64,000 nucleotides of DNA from Branchiostoma lanceolatum (GCF_035083965.1 NC_089723.1:35080193-35144192), one strand, 5' to 3'; positions 1 to 11,894 are shown, counted from the first letter of the stretch. The notes: generated by a model from the sequence alone, not told the origin. Numbers and translations are program-made.

Positions 1-409
1 AGTGGGAAGATGGTTTCACTTCCAAGGTCAGACTTGCTTGCAGGAATGTCAGGAAGTAACAGACATTCCAGGTCGCGGGGTCAATGGAATATAATAATAA
101 TAGGCTACTAACTCGCCGGCAGGTATTGTTTTCGGTTTGTCTGTTTGTCTGTGTTTTCGCGGTGTTTTCGAGGTTAACATGTTAGATATCATGTTATGTT
201 AGTCAATACCCCTTTTTTTGTATAGTTGATGAACCACAATCAAACAACGTACAATGCAAAACTTTCTTCCAACATTAAGGTATACATGGATCAAATCTCA
301 CAATTAAACAAGCCATGCGAGAAACTCACGGAGGTGTTAGTTCTTCGCCTCTTTGTACGTCTTCCTATCCATCGGCATGTCGCACATCTTTCCGTTTCCT
401 TTACTACAG

Positions 410-571
410 GAGCGTATCAGTACAGGTGACGGCGGCGTGGGGCCGAGCCACATGGCAGCGGTGGAGGGGATCCCCCTGACCGAGCAGGTACAGAACGTGC
501 AGCCCGAGAGGCGAGCCCTGGGGCCGACCGAGGGCGCAGAACCGACAACGAGCACCTCGGAGTCACCCTAG
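410..571 (+). CDS. Probable terminal coding exon of an upstream gene (partial, unknown)
   Basis: A pyrimidine-rich acceptor (TTTACTACAG) ends at 409, followed by 53 open codons and a TAG at 569-571. The stretch is GC-rich and coding-like, unlike its AT-rich surroundings. The encoded tail is hydrophilic and disordered (RISTGDGGVGPSHMAAVEG, later rich in Glu, Pro, Ser and Thr, ending TSESP). No domain is recognisable. If real, the rest of the gene lies before position 1; the ATG at 353 is more likely intronic. An inverted-repeat transposon (618-918) sits just after the stop, in what would be the 3' UTR. The exon call is inference from splice signal, frame and composition. Confidence 0.4.
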   Translation, partial: ERISTGDGGVGPSHMAAVEGIPLTEQVQNVQPERRALGPTEGAEPTTSTSESP

Positions 572-617
572 CTTAGTGAGGAGAAAGTCGCGAAGGTCAA
601 CCTTTATTTGATAGTTA

Positions 618-918
618 TGCTTCGGTCCCAATTGGAAAAAGGGGCCCGGTCGGGTAGTTCACGGACTGTTTTCGGGCGTGACCCCTACGTGGCCCCGCGG
701 GACACCCTGCGACTGCCGGGCTACTTTTGTGCCCGGCCGGGCCCCCGGATCAATTTAAGTCGGACTGAAATTCAACGCGGCACCCGGCAACAAATAGACG
801 CCGTGAGCTAATCGTGCGAACATCGGGAGGTCCCCTCCCCCTGTACCCGGCAGGCAAACTTGTGGCTTCATGGCCCGACTGGGAACGACACTCCCGACGG
901 GCAATTGGGACCGAAGCA
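618..918. mobile_element. MITE, 'TGCTTCGGTCCC' family, copy 1
   Basis: Terminal inverted repeats TGCTTCGGTCCCAATTG / CAATTGGGACCGAAGCA are flanked by TTA on both sides (615-617, 919-921). The interior is rich in CCCGGCCGGG-type palindromes. A 3-bp TWA target duplication fits the PIF/Harbinger superfamily. There is no coding capacity. Two relatives lie at 33828-33912 and 63577-63768. Confidence 0.8.
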
Positions 919-1182
919 TTACACGGGAAGTTCGTTTGTTCCTTCAGACCCATGTAGCCTCAATTAACATGAATCCGCCGGGTTACATAAACCCGTCACT
1001 TTGATAAACAGTGTATTTGACAGATCTCTAGTCCAAAACTCCCGGCCTAGGTATGTATAGTTTACATATACAGGAGTGCATCATACCGGGGGACGTTGGG
1101 TTGGAGACCTGTTTCAACGTATCTTTTCAGGGTTGCGGAATTTTGTACCCTGCTGAAATTATGTTAGTAGATGTTAATACCT

Positions 1183-1285
1183 AGTGGCACATAGGTCAGC
1201 AGGTTTCCTTGCTGTTGAAGAAGCAGGGTATATTTTTACTTGGAGGGGTTACAAGCCCTTCCCCCCTTGACGTGCTCGAGGCGTT
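1183..1285 (-). repeat. SINE-B 3' fragment
   Basis: Minus-strand fragment of the repeat described at 7735-7987, matching its 3' half (acgtgctcgaggc, cagcaggtttccttgctg, ggtatatttt). Confidence 0.6.
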
Positions 1286-1949
1286 GTCTTTTTTCCTACA
1301 TGTACGTACTTGTAGACTACAGAATTCGAAGTAGAATAAATATCCAAATTCCGTCTTGACAATATTCCATGCATCACACGTTCAGACATGCCAGCAGTGC
1401 TGAAGGGTGCTGGAAGAATGTTTTGTGACTCAGTGACATGTATTTTTATATGCTTAAGATCTGTGGCAAATCCTCGTTGACAATACTCATTTTGTTGTAC
1501 TTCTGTCGTACTCAAGCTAGTACGTGCGCTGAGTTTCTATCACATGCCTCGATGTATAACATAAACTATTCCCGCGGTTTCTCCCAACCAAATCTGTGCA
1601 TCGCGGCGAAGCCCCTTTCCATCATTAAAAATCAGTCAACCTTGACAGAAATTCGTCCAATTCAGCTCGACATTGAATTGCACCTGGTTTCGAGAGGGAC
1701 GAGATCTATTTTCAGTTGTAAGAGTGTAACGTTCACGTCTCACTGAGTGCCAAAGCGCAGATGTGAAGTAGCGATGGAGGCTATATGTAGTGCGTTTACG
1801 AGTGTCTTGACAGACGCTGCAACAAAGTGATTCAATGGGGGAAAATGAATCAATTTCTACTTAGTGCTGCACCATGTACATGTAATGTATCTATCTTTTT
1901 CAAATCCAAAACCTTAGTGTATGTTGTTCTTGTTGTTGTTCACCTTGTA

Positions 1950-2178
1950 GTGCCTAGAGTAACATAGGGCAGCAGGTTTCCTTGCTGTTTCTGTAGTAAG
2001 GTGTATTTTTACAGGGAGAGGTTGCTAGCCCTTCCCCTTTAACGTGCTTGAGGCATCTCCTCGAACATGGAACCCCCATTTTACTTCCCTTCTAAAAGAC
2101 GAGTGAAGCCCCAACCGAGATGGCCTTCCCAGGATTTAGGAGCTCAACTGTAATGCTGCTGCCCATTGAGCTATAAGA
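1950..2178 (-). repeat. SINE-B copy, tRNA-derived
   Basis: Nearly full-length minus-strand copy. It shares with the other copies the block cagcaggtttccttgctg, then cccttcccctttaacgtgct, then the head complement gagctcaactg. The B-box region is degenerate. Confidence 0.6.
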
Positions 2179-3051
2179 ACACCAAGAAATCTTGGTGTAT
2201 GGCAGAGTCGAATTGAATCGTTCATTATCTGCTGATTGTTAATTTTGTTGTTTGGAGTATCTTAATTGATTCTATGTGTGCTTACATGCGATAAAATCAT
2301 TGAACGACCTTTTATGATAGATGTTGTCTGGCAAAGTTTTAATCAAAGCTCATGTCTAATCTGAATTGTGTAATATGAATTCTATAAAGTGATCATATCG
2401 CACATGTAATAATACATTGTTCAAATATATTGGCGTCAGAATCTAGGCTTTTTTTAAATTTGGTGATGTGAGTCAACAATTACAGTTTCTCGCAAAACTC
2501 AGGCATCGTAATTTGTAACCTCTGGATACATAATGGTTCCTGCAATGTTGTATTTAGGGCACATACATGTAGGCCTTTGCTTGAATACAAAAATATCAGA
2601 TATGCTAGATATGCGTCTGTTTTGTTTGGGAATCTATTTTATTCTTTATCGGGAGAGGAGAAGTATTGGTCAACAAACAAACAAACAGCTAGTACGTACT
2701 GTGCTTTTTCGAAAAATATTTATTATTATGGGATTGTAGGTTTGAGACTGTCAATTATTTCCTTCATCATGGGTATAAATGACTAACTCTATGGTTTAGT
2801 GTAACTCTACATTCTGTTTGAAAGGATTCCGCAATCTTTTATCATAATGGCAAGAAGAGACGTACTCTCCGTTCGTCTTGTGTGTGGGCGGAAAATGTGA
2901 CAGAAAAACAGACGCACACGTGTACGTACATACATGTGAAATGCGACAGACAAACAGATTATATTGACAGTCATTTCACCACACCCAGTAGAGTAAAGCC
3001 TATAAGAAAGTCTATATCTACCTTTTGTAAATGACGTGACATACAACTAGC

Positions 3052-3198
3052 CTCCACCAGGAATTATGGAAGTTAAGGAGAATAGAATTCGGGAAAAATG
3101 GGGTGAAAAATTGACCAGTAGAGTGAGCTTGCTGTAAGGGTAACATTTCACCTTGCGCGGTCAGATGATGCCCTATCGCGGCCAAACTCCCCCACAAT
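3052..3198 (-). repeat. Dispersed repeat family R, degenerate copy
   Basis: The segment from cctccacca to gcggccaaactcccc matches, with many differences, the copies at 19729-19905, 32660-32856 and 46928-47106. It is non-coding. Confidence 0.5.
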
Positions 3199-3199
3199 A

Positions 3200-3314
3200 T
3201 GGACCGTTCCCGTCGAACACTATATGGAACATATAGAACCCCCTCTTCTATTTCGAACACCTCCGCCAAACACGGGGCCGGGCGCAGCTTATGGTGTTCG
3301 ACCGGAACGGTCCA
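3200..3314. mobile_element. Small MITE with TIR TGGACCGTTCC
   Basis: Imperfect inverted repeats of about 22 bp (TGGACCGTTCCCGTCGAACA and TGTTCGACCGGAACGGTCCA) enclose about 70 bp. No clear target duplication was seen. Confidence 0.55.
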
Positions 3315-3536
3315 CATTCTTCCTATTCGACTATTTTGTCAGCGAGTGTAGATGCTGGTGGAGACAAACGTGCAACCGGGCTCTAGATCTCTTCCCTTTC
3401 CAAATAAAGCTGGAAGCAAAGTGTTCATGGATGGACCGGGGAGGATCGTTGTTGGTGAGGTGACGGGATGGTTGAGTGATGCAGGAACAAAGACACAGTC
3501 AAGTACCAGAATCATCAACCCATGATTGTTGGGTTC

Positions 3537-3720
3537 AAAAATTCGAACTCGTTGCCATCAAATACTTTAGGAGCATCATCATAGAAAGCTTTAAACAACG
3601 CTTACAGCAAGATGTGCAAAGATTAAGTGTGACAAGTCGTTCAGTGTATTTGTAACCAGCTGTTACAGCGTCGCTTGCCTGCGAAGATGATGTGTTACGC
3701 CATAAGTAGATTCATCATAG
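3537..3720 (+). pseudogene. LINE 3' end fragment (CR1-like), degenerate
   Basis: The sequence gaaagctttaaacaacgcttacagcaagatgtgcaaag encodes a decayed version of the SFKERLQLDVQRL tail seen intact at 40566-40804. The same non-coding tail (gcttgcctgcgaag, tgttacgcc) follows. Confidence 0.6.
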
Positions 3721-4443
3721 GTAGGTTATACCGTTTATATAGGTGCGGATACAGATGCAACAAGAATGACATTATTTCTACCACGCTGCAAACACGCTGA
3801 AAGTAGAAAAGGCATGAGGACAACAGAAGAAGTGGCATAGCCTCAACCACTCCCGTTATCCGTTTAAGTCTGAGAGTGTTTTTTCCCTCCCAAGCTCGAT
3901 GGTAGGATTGCCGTATAGACGTTGTTGATTGGCCGCCCGCGGTGTGCGGATACAGCAGGAACCATCTCGGCGACACGAAATGGAAGCTGAAGAACAACAT
4001 CTCTCTGTCACAGCGCTCCGAGGAGTGCTAATTCATGTACCGGCAATACATAACACCGTCTAAACCACCCGAAGGGGCGCTAAGTAGAGATTGAAACATT
4101 CAAGCCTTCGGGGCTTCAGAGCAAACAGGTTTCAAGTCGGCGGAACACTTCAAAGCAGTATCCAAGAAAATTGGCTATCGCCCAAGTCATGGAGAGAACA
4201 CCGCACACAAAAGAATATAATCACATACTAAGCTATGATTTTTTTTCTACAAGTGTGCGGGGGTGTTTAGTGGTGCGCAGATATATGCTTGATATCGCTC
4301 AACACACTTTGAACATCTGGAATCCTTTCACAAATAGCCGTGTAAACATGAACATGGAATGATGTAAGAGTGGAATGGCCCTCATGGCAAGACTACACAC
4401 AATCTCCAACAAATCAGCACCAAGGAAAGCTCCCTAGAATAAG

Positions 4444-4825
4444 CGGGTATCTCACTGGGCTGCACCTAATTGCGCCAAATTGCGAAAGACCTTCGCAAAG
4501 TGGCGTAATCCACGTGGCGCCAAATTGTCGCCTGAATTTGTGAAATTTTCGACATTGGCCAATGCCACAAGTGGGCACAATTGGCAAAATGCGCAAATGG
4601 GCGCAATCACTGCAATTCCTTTAGAATGAATTTTAATCATTGTACGTTGAATTCAGTAGCAACACTGCGATTTCTAATAGAGTTATGTTGTATCGAATTT
4701 GGACCTGAAACTGTGAATGTGACATTTCTGGTGCAGCCATTTTGATTGTAGAGGTCACGTCGTTTGTTTGTAGACATTGACATTTACAAAAATCACAATT
4801 GGGTGCAGTCCGGCGAGATATCCGC
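4444..4825. mobile_element. MITE with TIR GCGGGTATCTC
   Basis: Imperfect terminal inverted repeats of about 30 bp: GCGGGTATCTCACTGGGCTG at the left and the complement of CAGTCCGGCGAGATATCCGC at the right. Close to the left end are short repeats of a TTGCGCCAAATTG type. Non-coding. Confidence 0.65.
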
Positions 4826-4902
4826 TCACATCGACCTCCGTTCATTTTGATCAATTGTTCGACTTACAGAGTGCTCTAACATTGGGCTGGTAGTTAGTCC
4901 TC

Positions 4903-4903
4903 C

Positions 4904-4938
<35 letters not shown>

Positions 4939-4998
4939 GACAGACAGAGAGGGACAGAGGCAGACAGACAGAGAGACAGATAGACAGAGAGACAGAGC
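4903..4998. repeat. (GACA)n microsatellite
   Basis: About 95 bp of GACA/GAGACA units. The poly Cys/Leu/Ser-Val ORF on the other strand is an artefact of it. Confidence 0.9.
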
Positions 4999-5439
4999 CA
5001 TGGGAGCCATGGGAAATGCATGCATTTCTATCAGACGGCTTTCAAAGACATGGGCATGTTCTAATTTGTTAGCAAGCTCCATATTGTACTATTTACTTAT
5101 TCCAAGGAGGTCTTTGGAAGATCATAACCTCCTTGTTTAGTTTGACTCATTATTTTTTTCATTTTCATGCTCGCAGCATGATTATAAATGATCTTAGGCT
5201 CTGATCTAAAAAATGTATTTCCTCACTAAATCTTTGTATTTGATGCGCCGCCTTCCGGATGACTGGATCTGCGTGGGAGTGCGGTTCCACAGATTGCATT
5301 AGCTTGCTGTGCGTCAGGGCGATTGGTAACCAAGGTAACGCCTAACAACATCCCGTGTGGGTACTTACACCAGCTCTTCACACAAAGCCCTGGCGCGACT
5401 GGTGCAGAAAACCGTGTTTTTCGAATCTATTTCGAGTCT

Positions 5440-5665
5440 ATTGATCGTGGTGAAATCAGAAAGAGATTCATAACATCATCATCATCAGCTCCTTTACATC
5501 CTGCCGGACGATCAGTTCAGCGTCGGTGGGCTCGTCCGTGGACGTGGGCGGCGAGTCCAGCATTACTCTTGCAGTGTTTACCACACACAGCGCAGATGAA
5601 AGCTGTTGTTTGGCATGGTGTGTGTCTCTTTTGCCTTCTGGCAAACTCGTTAAATTCCAAGTCAA
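5440..5665 (-). pseudogene. Coding-like retroelement fragment, uncertain
   Basis: On the minus strand an open stretch reads LDSPPTSTDEPTDAELIVRQ and runs into a (GATGAT)n tract. A protein-like stretch ending in GATGAT repeats resembles the 3' end of CR1/L2-type non-LTR elements. No domain could be named. The plus-strand ORF over the same place is not supported. Confidence 0.3.
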
Positions 5666-6465
5666 GTTCCAGATTCAGATTCATAACAGATCCCATTTAT
5701 TCATCACAACCTTCAATTCTATGGTTTTGTTATTATTTTTTGCTATGTTGTCATTATGGTGTCATTATGTTTGCATTTACCTTTGTCACCTTATTTGTTG
5801 TTTGTACTTCTTTCAATGTCTTAGCAGCAAAGCAATGTTCACATAAAGGTACTCCAAGTCAACCATACAAATTCACTGCTTAAAGACTCCCCATTCCTTT
5901 CGAATTCGAACAACGCCAAACTCTTATAGTATGTCCAACTATTCACAAAAGAAACCAAAAGATTTGAGTAGCCAACCCCCCACTTTCTACCAGTCTTGTA
6001 GTACCTGCCCACATATCTATCTGTCTATTGATTTCAATTTTCTTACATTTCAAGATTTCTGTCATGTAGTTTATTTGAGATAATTTGTTGCTCTTATGCT
6101 TTGCATGTCCACACCTAACCTGTGTTTTCATTTTCAGTATTTGTAGTATTTGTAGTATTTGTTTTCTATGTTTTTAATGTATTCTGTTGATGGCGACACG
6201 GAAATAAGCTGTAAGCTTGGGTCTGTCTATTCTCCAAGCAGAGGTTTTGGTCGGGGGGTAGTAGTGGCCGGGTTTTTTTATCATTGCCTCCTGTAACGGA
6301 GAATAGGGTCTGTCGCCATCATGTCATGTATCTAAATGTTGCAATAGAAAAAAAAAACTCTATGGCCTGCGCCTTCAAACATAAACGTTGTGTTGTACTG
6401 AAAGAATTAGGGTGGGCAGGTAGGGATTCTCTCTTTTCTTCTTCTTTTTTTATTGGGTTTTAGGA

Positions 6466-6730
6466 TGACACATACACGTAGGGTGTCACGTTTCCTTGCT
6501 GTTTTAGTAGCAGGGTATATTCTTACACTTTCTCTTTATATTGTTGCTAGCCCTTCCCCTTTAACGTGCTCAAGGCACCTAGTCGAACCCTATTTTACCT
6601 CCCTTCCGAAATACGAGTTCCGGCCAACGGACATGTCCTTCCCAGGATTGAACCGGAGTCTCTCATTTACCAAATAATTGGAACCAGGAGCTCAACTGTG
6701 AGGCTGCTACTAGTAGCGATACAGGGACGT
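6466..6730 (-). repeat. SINE-B copy, tRNA-derived
   Basis: Full-length minus-strand copy. It has the complement of the B box (GGATTGAACC, about 6636-6645), the head complement ggaaccaggagctcaactgtg, and the 3' block tttccttgctgttttagtag. Confidence 0.7.
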
Positions 6731-7125
6731 CCCTGATTCGGGTGATACCACAATTCAGTCAAAGGTAATCGTTAGTCAAAGTGGACCGTGGTCTTTGTCA
6801 TATGAATACACGATTGACCTTTCTGCAGACATACATACATGTACATAGGCGCATAGGCAGAAGCTTTCGAAATGTTGGTAGGTTAGATATGCCATTTGAG
6901 ATACAGCGGCATCTTCTCCGTGCTAAATACCCTTGTATGAATTGACTTCCACAAGCAGCCACAGTAGAATATCAAGAGCCATCGCCCGGGAGAGAAGCAT
7001 ACATAAGTGAACTTGAAAGGCTGTCGGTGCAAACGATAATGGTCTTCGATTTGAAAGGTCACCCTTCAGTCAGACAGGAAGGCTGGCAAGCCCACTCAAC
7101 CTTATCATGCTTTAGACTGTAACCT

Positions 7126-7215
7126 GGCGACGCGGTGGCGCAGTGGCAGGGTGCTTGGCCAAGAATCCAGAGGTCCTGGGTTCGAATTCGGAGTTTTCCC
7201 GTTGACGTTGTGCCC
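7126..7215 (+). repeat. SINE-A, tRNA-derived head
   Basis: The sequence shows an RNA polymerase III A box (TGGCGCAGTGG, 7136-7146) and B box (GGTTCGAATTC, 7179-7189), then a tail segment gttgtgccc shared with 23350-23600 and 62020-62180. The ends do not pair as an acceptor stem, so it is not a working tRNA gene. Confidence 0.65.
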
Positions 7216-7734
7216 GTGAGAAATATTAATGAACATACGAGAAACCCATACGAGAAATACGGAGACGTTACATCTTCCAACTCTTGGGTTCTCTGTTCTC
7301 TCTGGTAACGTTACAATTTTGTGAAGGAAAATGTTTTCGTCAAGGGTTGCCCGAAAGTATCATACAGGCGGTCTCCATTTACGATCTCTTAAACCCAAAC
7401 ACATTGTGCTACATAGCCATTGGCCTGTCGAAAGAATATACATCGGTAAGCCCTTGATACATGGCCCTAAGCTAAAGATATACGAACTTCATCCCCCCTG
7501 CACGACAGATTCTCCATTAGTGGTTTTTGGCTTCAGGCATAACCATAGACATATCACTGATTCCCAACTACTGTTAAACATGAGTGCTTATAGGGATTTT
7601 GTTGTTGTCAGCAAATGATATTGTTATGCTGCACAACACTTTAAAAATAATCGTGACGACAAATATCACTGTGAGTCCATCTAAATTGAATATATTTAAT
7701 TCGATGTCGATACACCTGGTTCAAAAAGGGATGT

Positions 7735-7987
7735 ACATGTAGCTCAACTGGAAGCAGCCTCACAGTTGAGCTCCTGGTTCCAATTAGTTAGTAACTGGGA
7801 TATCACGGTTCAAATCCTGGGAAGGGTATCTCGGTTGGGATGTCACCCGATGGCCTTTCGGAAAATGGGAGTCCCGTGTTCGAGGAGGTGTCTCGAGCAC
7901 GTTAAAGGGTAAGAGCTTGCAACCCCTCCCTGTAAAAAATATACCCTACTACTAAAAGAGCAAGGAAACTTGCTGACCTATGTGCCG
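7735..7987 (+). repeat. SINE-B copy, tRNA-derived (reference copy)
   Basis: About 250 bp. The head tgtagctcaactggaagcagcc resembles an A box; ggttcaaatcctggg supplies a B box 60-70 bp later; the rest is a family-specific body ending cagcaaggaaacttgctgacctatgtgcc. Between the boxes the head complement gttgagctcc can fold back on the start. Other copies: 1183, 1950, 6466, 33117, 40939. Confidence 0.7.
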
Positions 7988-8271
7988 CTATGCACTATAT
8001 CAGGTGTACAACAACGCCCAATTTGGGTCAGGCGTTTGTCTTGGCAAATCCGAAAATGTTCTACTCTTAAGCTTGCTTCTGCAAACCATTGTTCAATATA
8101 CGTACGTCCTATGATCAAAATAACAAATGTCCTTCCTATTCTAAATGTAATCATGTACAAGTCCATGCCCCGGTTAATCACTAATATGCCGGTAAGTGTT
8201 CGAGCGCTTCACGTTTCTGTGAATTACTGTCACCTGTCATACTTTATAATGGCACCCGCGGGTATTCCCTA

Positions 8272-8665
8272 ATGTGACTTTTACCAGAGTAATGGCTGAA
8301 ACAAAATTGTAGCGGAAATGAATATTCATTCATGTAACTGTGCCTTGTTGCTTGAAACTTCCTATGGAACGTTAAATTACACTAACTTTCTTACTGCGAC
8401 TTTCACCAGTAAAAAAAAAAGCGAAGTGCAGCGACTGGATGGTTGAAACAAAATTGTAACAGAAATGAAGATTCATTCAGGGGACATTAACCACAGTGAC
8501 TTATTGCTTGGAACTTCCTCTGGAACACTAGATGGCATTAAATCCTTCTAATGTGACTTTTACCAGAGTGATGACAAAAGTATAACGGAAATGAAGATTC
8601 GTTTATGTAACTTTTATAACAGTGACTTGTTGCTTTGAAATTTCACTGGAATATTAACTGGTAAT
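8272..8665. repeat. Diverged tandem repeat, 3 units of about 130 bp
   Basis: Three units each carry gactttnaccag, aaaattgtaacggaaatgaagattcatt and gttgcttgnaacttcctntggaa, starting near 8272, 8396 and 8549. Non-coding. Confidence 0.7.
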
Positions 8666-9967
8666 GAAGAATCATTGGAAGGAGGTTGCTGCTCAGAAGA
8701 CTTCTTTCAGAATCAACATGGCTACCAGACAACCCGCACAAAATCGGAACTTACTAGCCGTTCAATTTCCACAATACTTCGCTAGGTGGCGCAACATTAC
8801 AGCTGTTGCTGAATGAGAATCTCCAGGCCCTCTGCAGCCTATGATTCGATCCGCCGAACGACTATGTTGCGAAAGGGAAACATTGCACCGTAACTCAGCA
8901 AACAAGTCTGGTTGCTGATCTCCAAGCAGATTTACCGGTGGCATGACAGTATCTAAAGGAAAAAGCAGTCCTGTAATTCACTTTATCTTCACGGTAGCAA
9001 AATTTCACGATGTAAGGAAATGAACATTTTCACTGAACTTTAACTTCACGTTGGCACCAAGTGATTTACAGAATGAAGGAATCATATATAATTACAACAA
9101 CTTTTTCACAGTGATGATACGTTCACGGTACAGAGGTGACAGTGAAAACAGTGAACATAAAGTTACAGTGAAAGAAACAAGAATTACAGTATCCAATTGT
9201 CATGCCACCGGCACATCTACTTGGAGATTATCTCGTAAAACACCATTGAAATATTTCATTGTCCAGTCCCTGATTTTGTCACAGTTACTTTACAATGAGC
9301 TGATACGCAAAGTGTGAATGTTCTTAATTTTCCCCTTGACTTCTGTGTTTTGCTTGTTGCCGCGGCTACCTCAAAGTCAAACGCCTTCCCGAAGTGCAAG
9401 TCCACCGGCCTGTGTGAAGATGGCAGTACATTAGACGGTTGACATGCAACGCTAATGGAGCTTCACTGTGAAGAAAAGGACACATTTTAACTTGAAAATT
9501 AGGACAATTAGGTCCTCTGGGAGCTGGAAACGACCTTAATGTAAACACAGACAATGCGACAAAGTGAATGAAAGCACAATTAGGCTCCATCGCGTGAGAC
9601 TTTCCAATTTGCTCCCAGCGCCAGGCGGTGTTTGGGACCGAAAACACAGGAAACACATCTAGCCGTTACAGCATCTAATGGCGCGGTGTCCATTGAAAAG
9701 ACTGTATTGTTATTGCCGTACAAAACGAAACATGTCACAGACATCAAGCTAAAATTAGTCTGCTTACGCACGTGTAACCACTTCATAGCACGTTCACACT
9801 AGTTGTCGGTAAAAGCAAGTGATTGGCGTTGTAGCCGAGGAATGGCAGATTTGCACAGCCTATTTTGTTCGTAGCTATGCATGTTGCAAGGCCAATCTAA
9901 CGATTTATAAAACGAAAAGTTTAACCATATTCATACGCTCTAACAATGAATCAAACTAATTATAAGA
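8666..9967. other. Intergenic, nothing recognised
   Basis: No ORF with family resemblance and no clear splice-bounded coding segment. It is unique-looking sequence apart from short A/T tracts. Confidence 0.5.
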
Positions 9968-10738
9968 CAAGAGTTCCGCGACCTCATATCTCCATGAACA
10001 ATTCTATTTATGCAAATGACTTACACATTTACATAATATATGCTTAATCATAAACACATTTATCTTACTTACACATGTTGCAATATTGACAGTCCTATAA
10101 TTTTCCAATTTGATGAATTTTGGTGTTTTTGCATTAATTATGCAAATTAAGAATTTATTTGCATAATTGGTATCTGTTGATGATCCACTTTCCATTAACT
10201 ACATATGTTACATGTATTTGAGTCTTATAATGGAAAACACTGCAAATATAGATTTTCCTCATTATCTATGCAAATTAATTCCCAATTAGCATAATTTGCA
10301 CTTCATTGTGTACATCTCTGTCTAAGCTACCTGCATACTAAATATCATGGAAATCCGTTGTCCCTTTGTTCAGTTATTCTCCTTAGAAGATTTTCACAAT
10401 AACGCCCCTGCAGTTCCAGAGCAAGCTGCTAGGGAGCCCAAACCTACACCATTTCTTAGTTACATCACAAGCTATCTGCCACCCAAAAATCAAGACCACA
10501 GCACGTCCAGGTCAAAAGATACAAAAACGGAAGTTCTGCTGCAGTACCAAGGTCACATACCAGGGGGCCCAAAATCGACCTTGAATTTCGGCCTCACAAC
10601 ACCCGCCCACATACCAAATATCATCGTAATCCATCCAGAGGTTCTTGAGTTATGCTGCTTACAATAGTCCGGAAACACAAACACACACACACACACAGAC
10701 ACACCAAAAACAATATCTCCATTTTTCATGGAGATAAT
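9968..10738 (+). mobile_element. Terminal-hairpin repeat family H, copy 1
   Basis: About 771 bp, closely matching 61133-61909 from caagagttccgcgacctc to the end. The 3' end is (CA)n followed by a perfect 9-bp hairpin (TATCTCCAT-TTTTC-ATGGAGATA, 10714-10736). The left end contains ATATCTCCATGAA, the inverse of the right hairpin arm. No ORF. This layout (subterminal inverted repeat, microsatellite, 3' hairpin) resembles non-autonomous Helentron/DINE-1 elements; that classification is inference. Confidence 0.7.
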
Positions 10739-11894
10739 TACACGGGCTTGCATACAGAAACGGCTTTATTCTGTTACTGGTGCTAATGAACTTTGTTGAT
10801 ACACGGGATGTACAAACGTGGCTCGCCTTGCTTGCCTGTATGCTTCGTACGCGCATTCCAAAACATATGCCATCCAATTTTGATAACAAGCTCCTGTTGC
10901 GAGCCATATTCATGTTATATCTCACTGGACGTTAAGTTCTAGAGCGATTATGTATGATAAAGTTTGATATGTATTACTCTCATGACTACTCTGTTCCATG
11001 CAGCAGTCTTAAATCAACTGATCTATATAAATATAGATATATTGAGCAAAGTCAATACACGTGTTTCGGGTTTCAAATTTCCATTGTCAGTTGTCGGAGA
11101 TCGAGAACTTGTCAAAATCACAGGAAGAAGTTGCTATGTCTACAGTCTGTGCAGTTCTCTTCTTACAGACTATTACTACTAAGACAAACTTCACCCTATC
11201 TGGTACACAGAGCGATATTTTCTATGTACTGTTGTCATGTCCGACTCCTATATCTATGTACATAGGTCAATTTCTCCATAAATCATTCGAAAAGTGAGAC
11301 AGAATTACCCATACATGAATATATATTGTAACAAATACACTGGTTTCGGAAATATTTTGTACTTAGAATTGTAGGATAGATTAGCCTTGTAGAACAGATT
11401 GTTGATTTCATGCCATACATTGTACCATGTACGATTGTTGAGCAATAAAGTTCACTTCACTTCACTTCACTTCTTAAGCTTCTTCATCATCATCATGTTT
11501 CATACTCTTCACAAGTTGGAACGTACACACAGTTTATCCTCCAGTATTATCTATTCTCTACAGTTCTCTTCTAGAGGCTCATATTTGTGAGAAACGTTGT
11601 CGGAGGAGTTCAAATGTACATTTTCAGGTTGCTTTTGCTCGACCTCGTAACTTTATTGCTCTTCTCCTCTCTTTACACATTATTTGTACTCATTTAACTT
11701 TGGGAGATCTCTTCAGCTCTTATTTACATCTTTACAAAGTTCATCATGCCATACAGTACAGTACAGTACTGACCAAAAATTATTTTCCACAGGAAAATGT
11801 GATTAGTATTACAATATTGTTTGCTTTGTTGTTTCATGTGTGTCATTTTGTTGTCGATGCGTCTTTAAAGCAAAGACATCATGATCTTCCCAGT
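10739..11894. other. Intergenic and 3' flank of the first K2P gene
   Basis: Apart from the retroposon tail at 11385-11478 no gene is seen. On the minus strand AATAAA at 11657-11652 is the first plausible poly(A) signal about 240 bp after the K2P stop codon. Confidence 0.4.
11385..11478 (+). repeat. Retroposon 3' tail ending (TTCAC)n
   Basis: The sequence accatgtacgattgttgagcaataaagttcacttcacttcacttc has an AATAAA-like signal followed by a pentanucleotide tail, as in 3' ends of non-LTR elements. Confidence 0.5.

Larger units (their letters stand above)
922..3051. other. Intergenic, AT-rich
   Basis: Apart from the two SINE-B copies (1183-1285, 1950-2178) no gene is visible. Short ORFs here have no family resemblance and no splice context. 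Confidence 0.5.

Noticed and set aside
1438-1746. 102-aa ORF
   Set aside because: It overlaps no repeat but has no recognisable domain, splice signals or homologue by eye.
5323-5883. 186-aa plus-strand ORF
   Set aside because: No domain, low-complexity hydrophobic end, and the opposite strand over 5440-5665 looks more like a retroelement remnant.
7126-7215. Functional tRNA gene (also 30288-30372 and 62020-62180)
   Set aside because: A and B boxes are present but acceptor stems do not pair, and family-specific tails follow; these are SINE heads.
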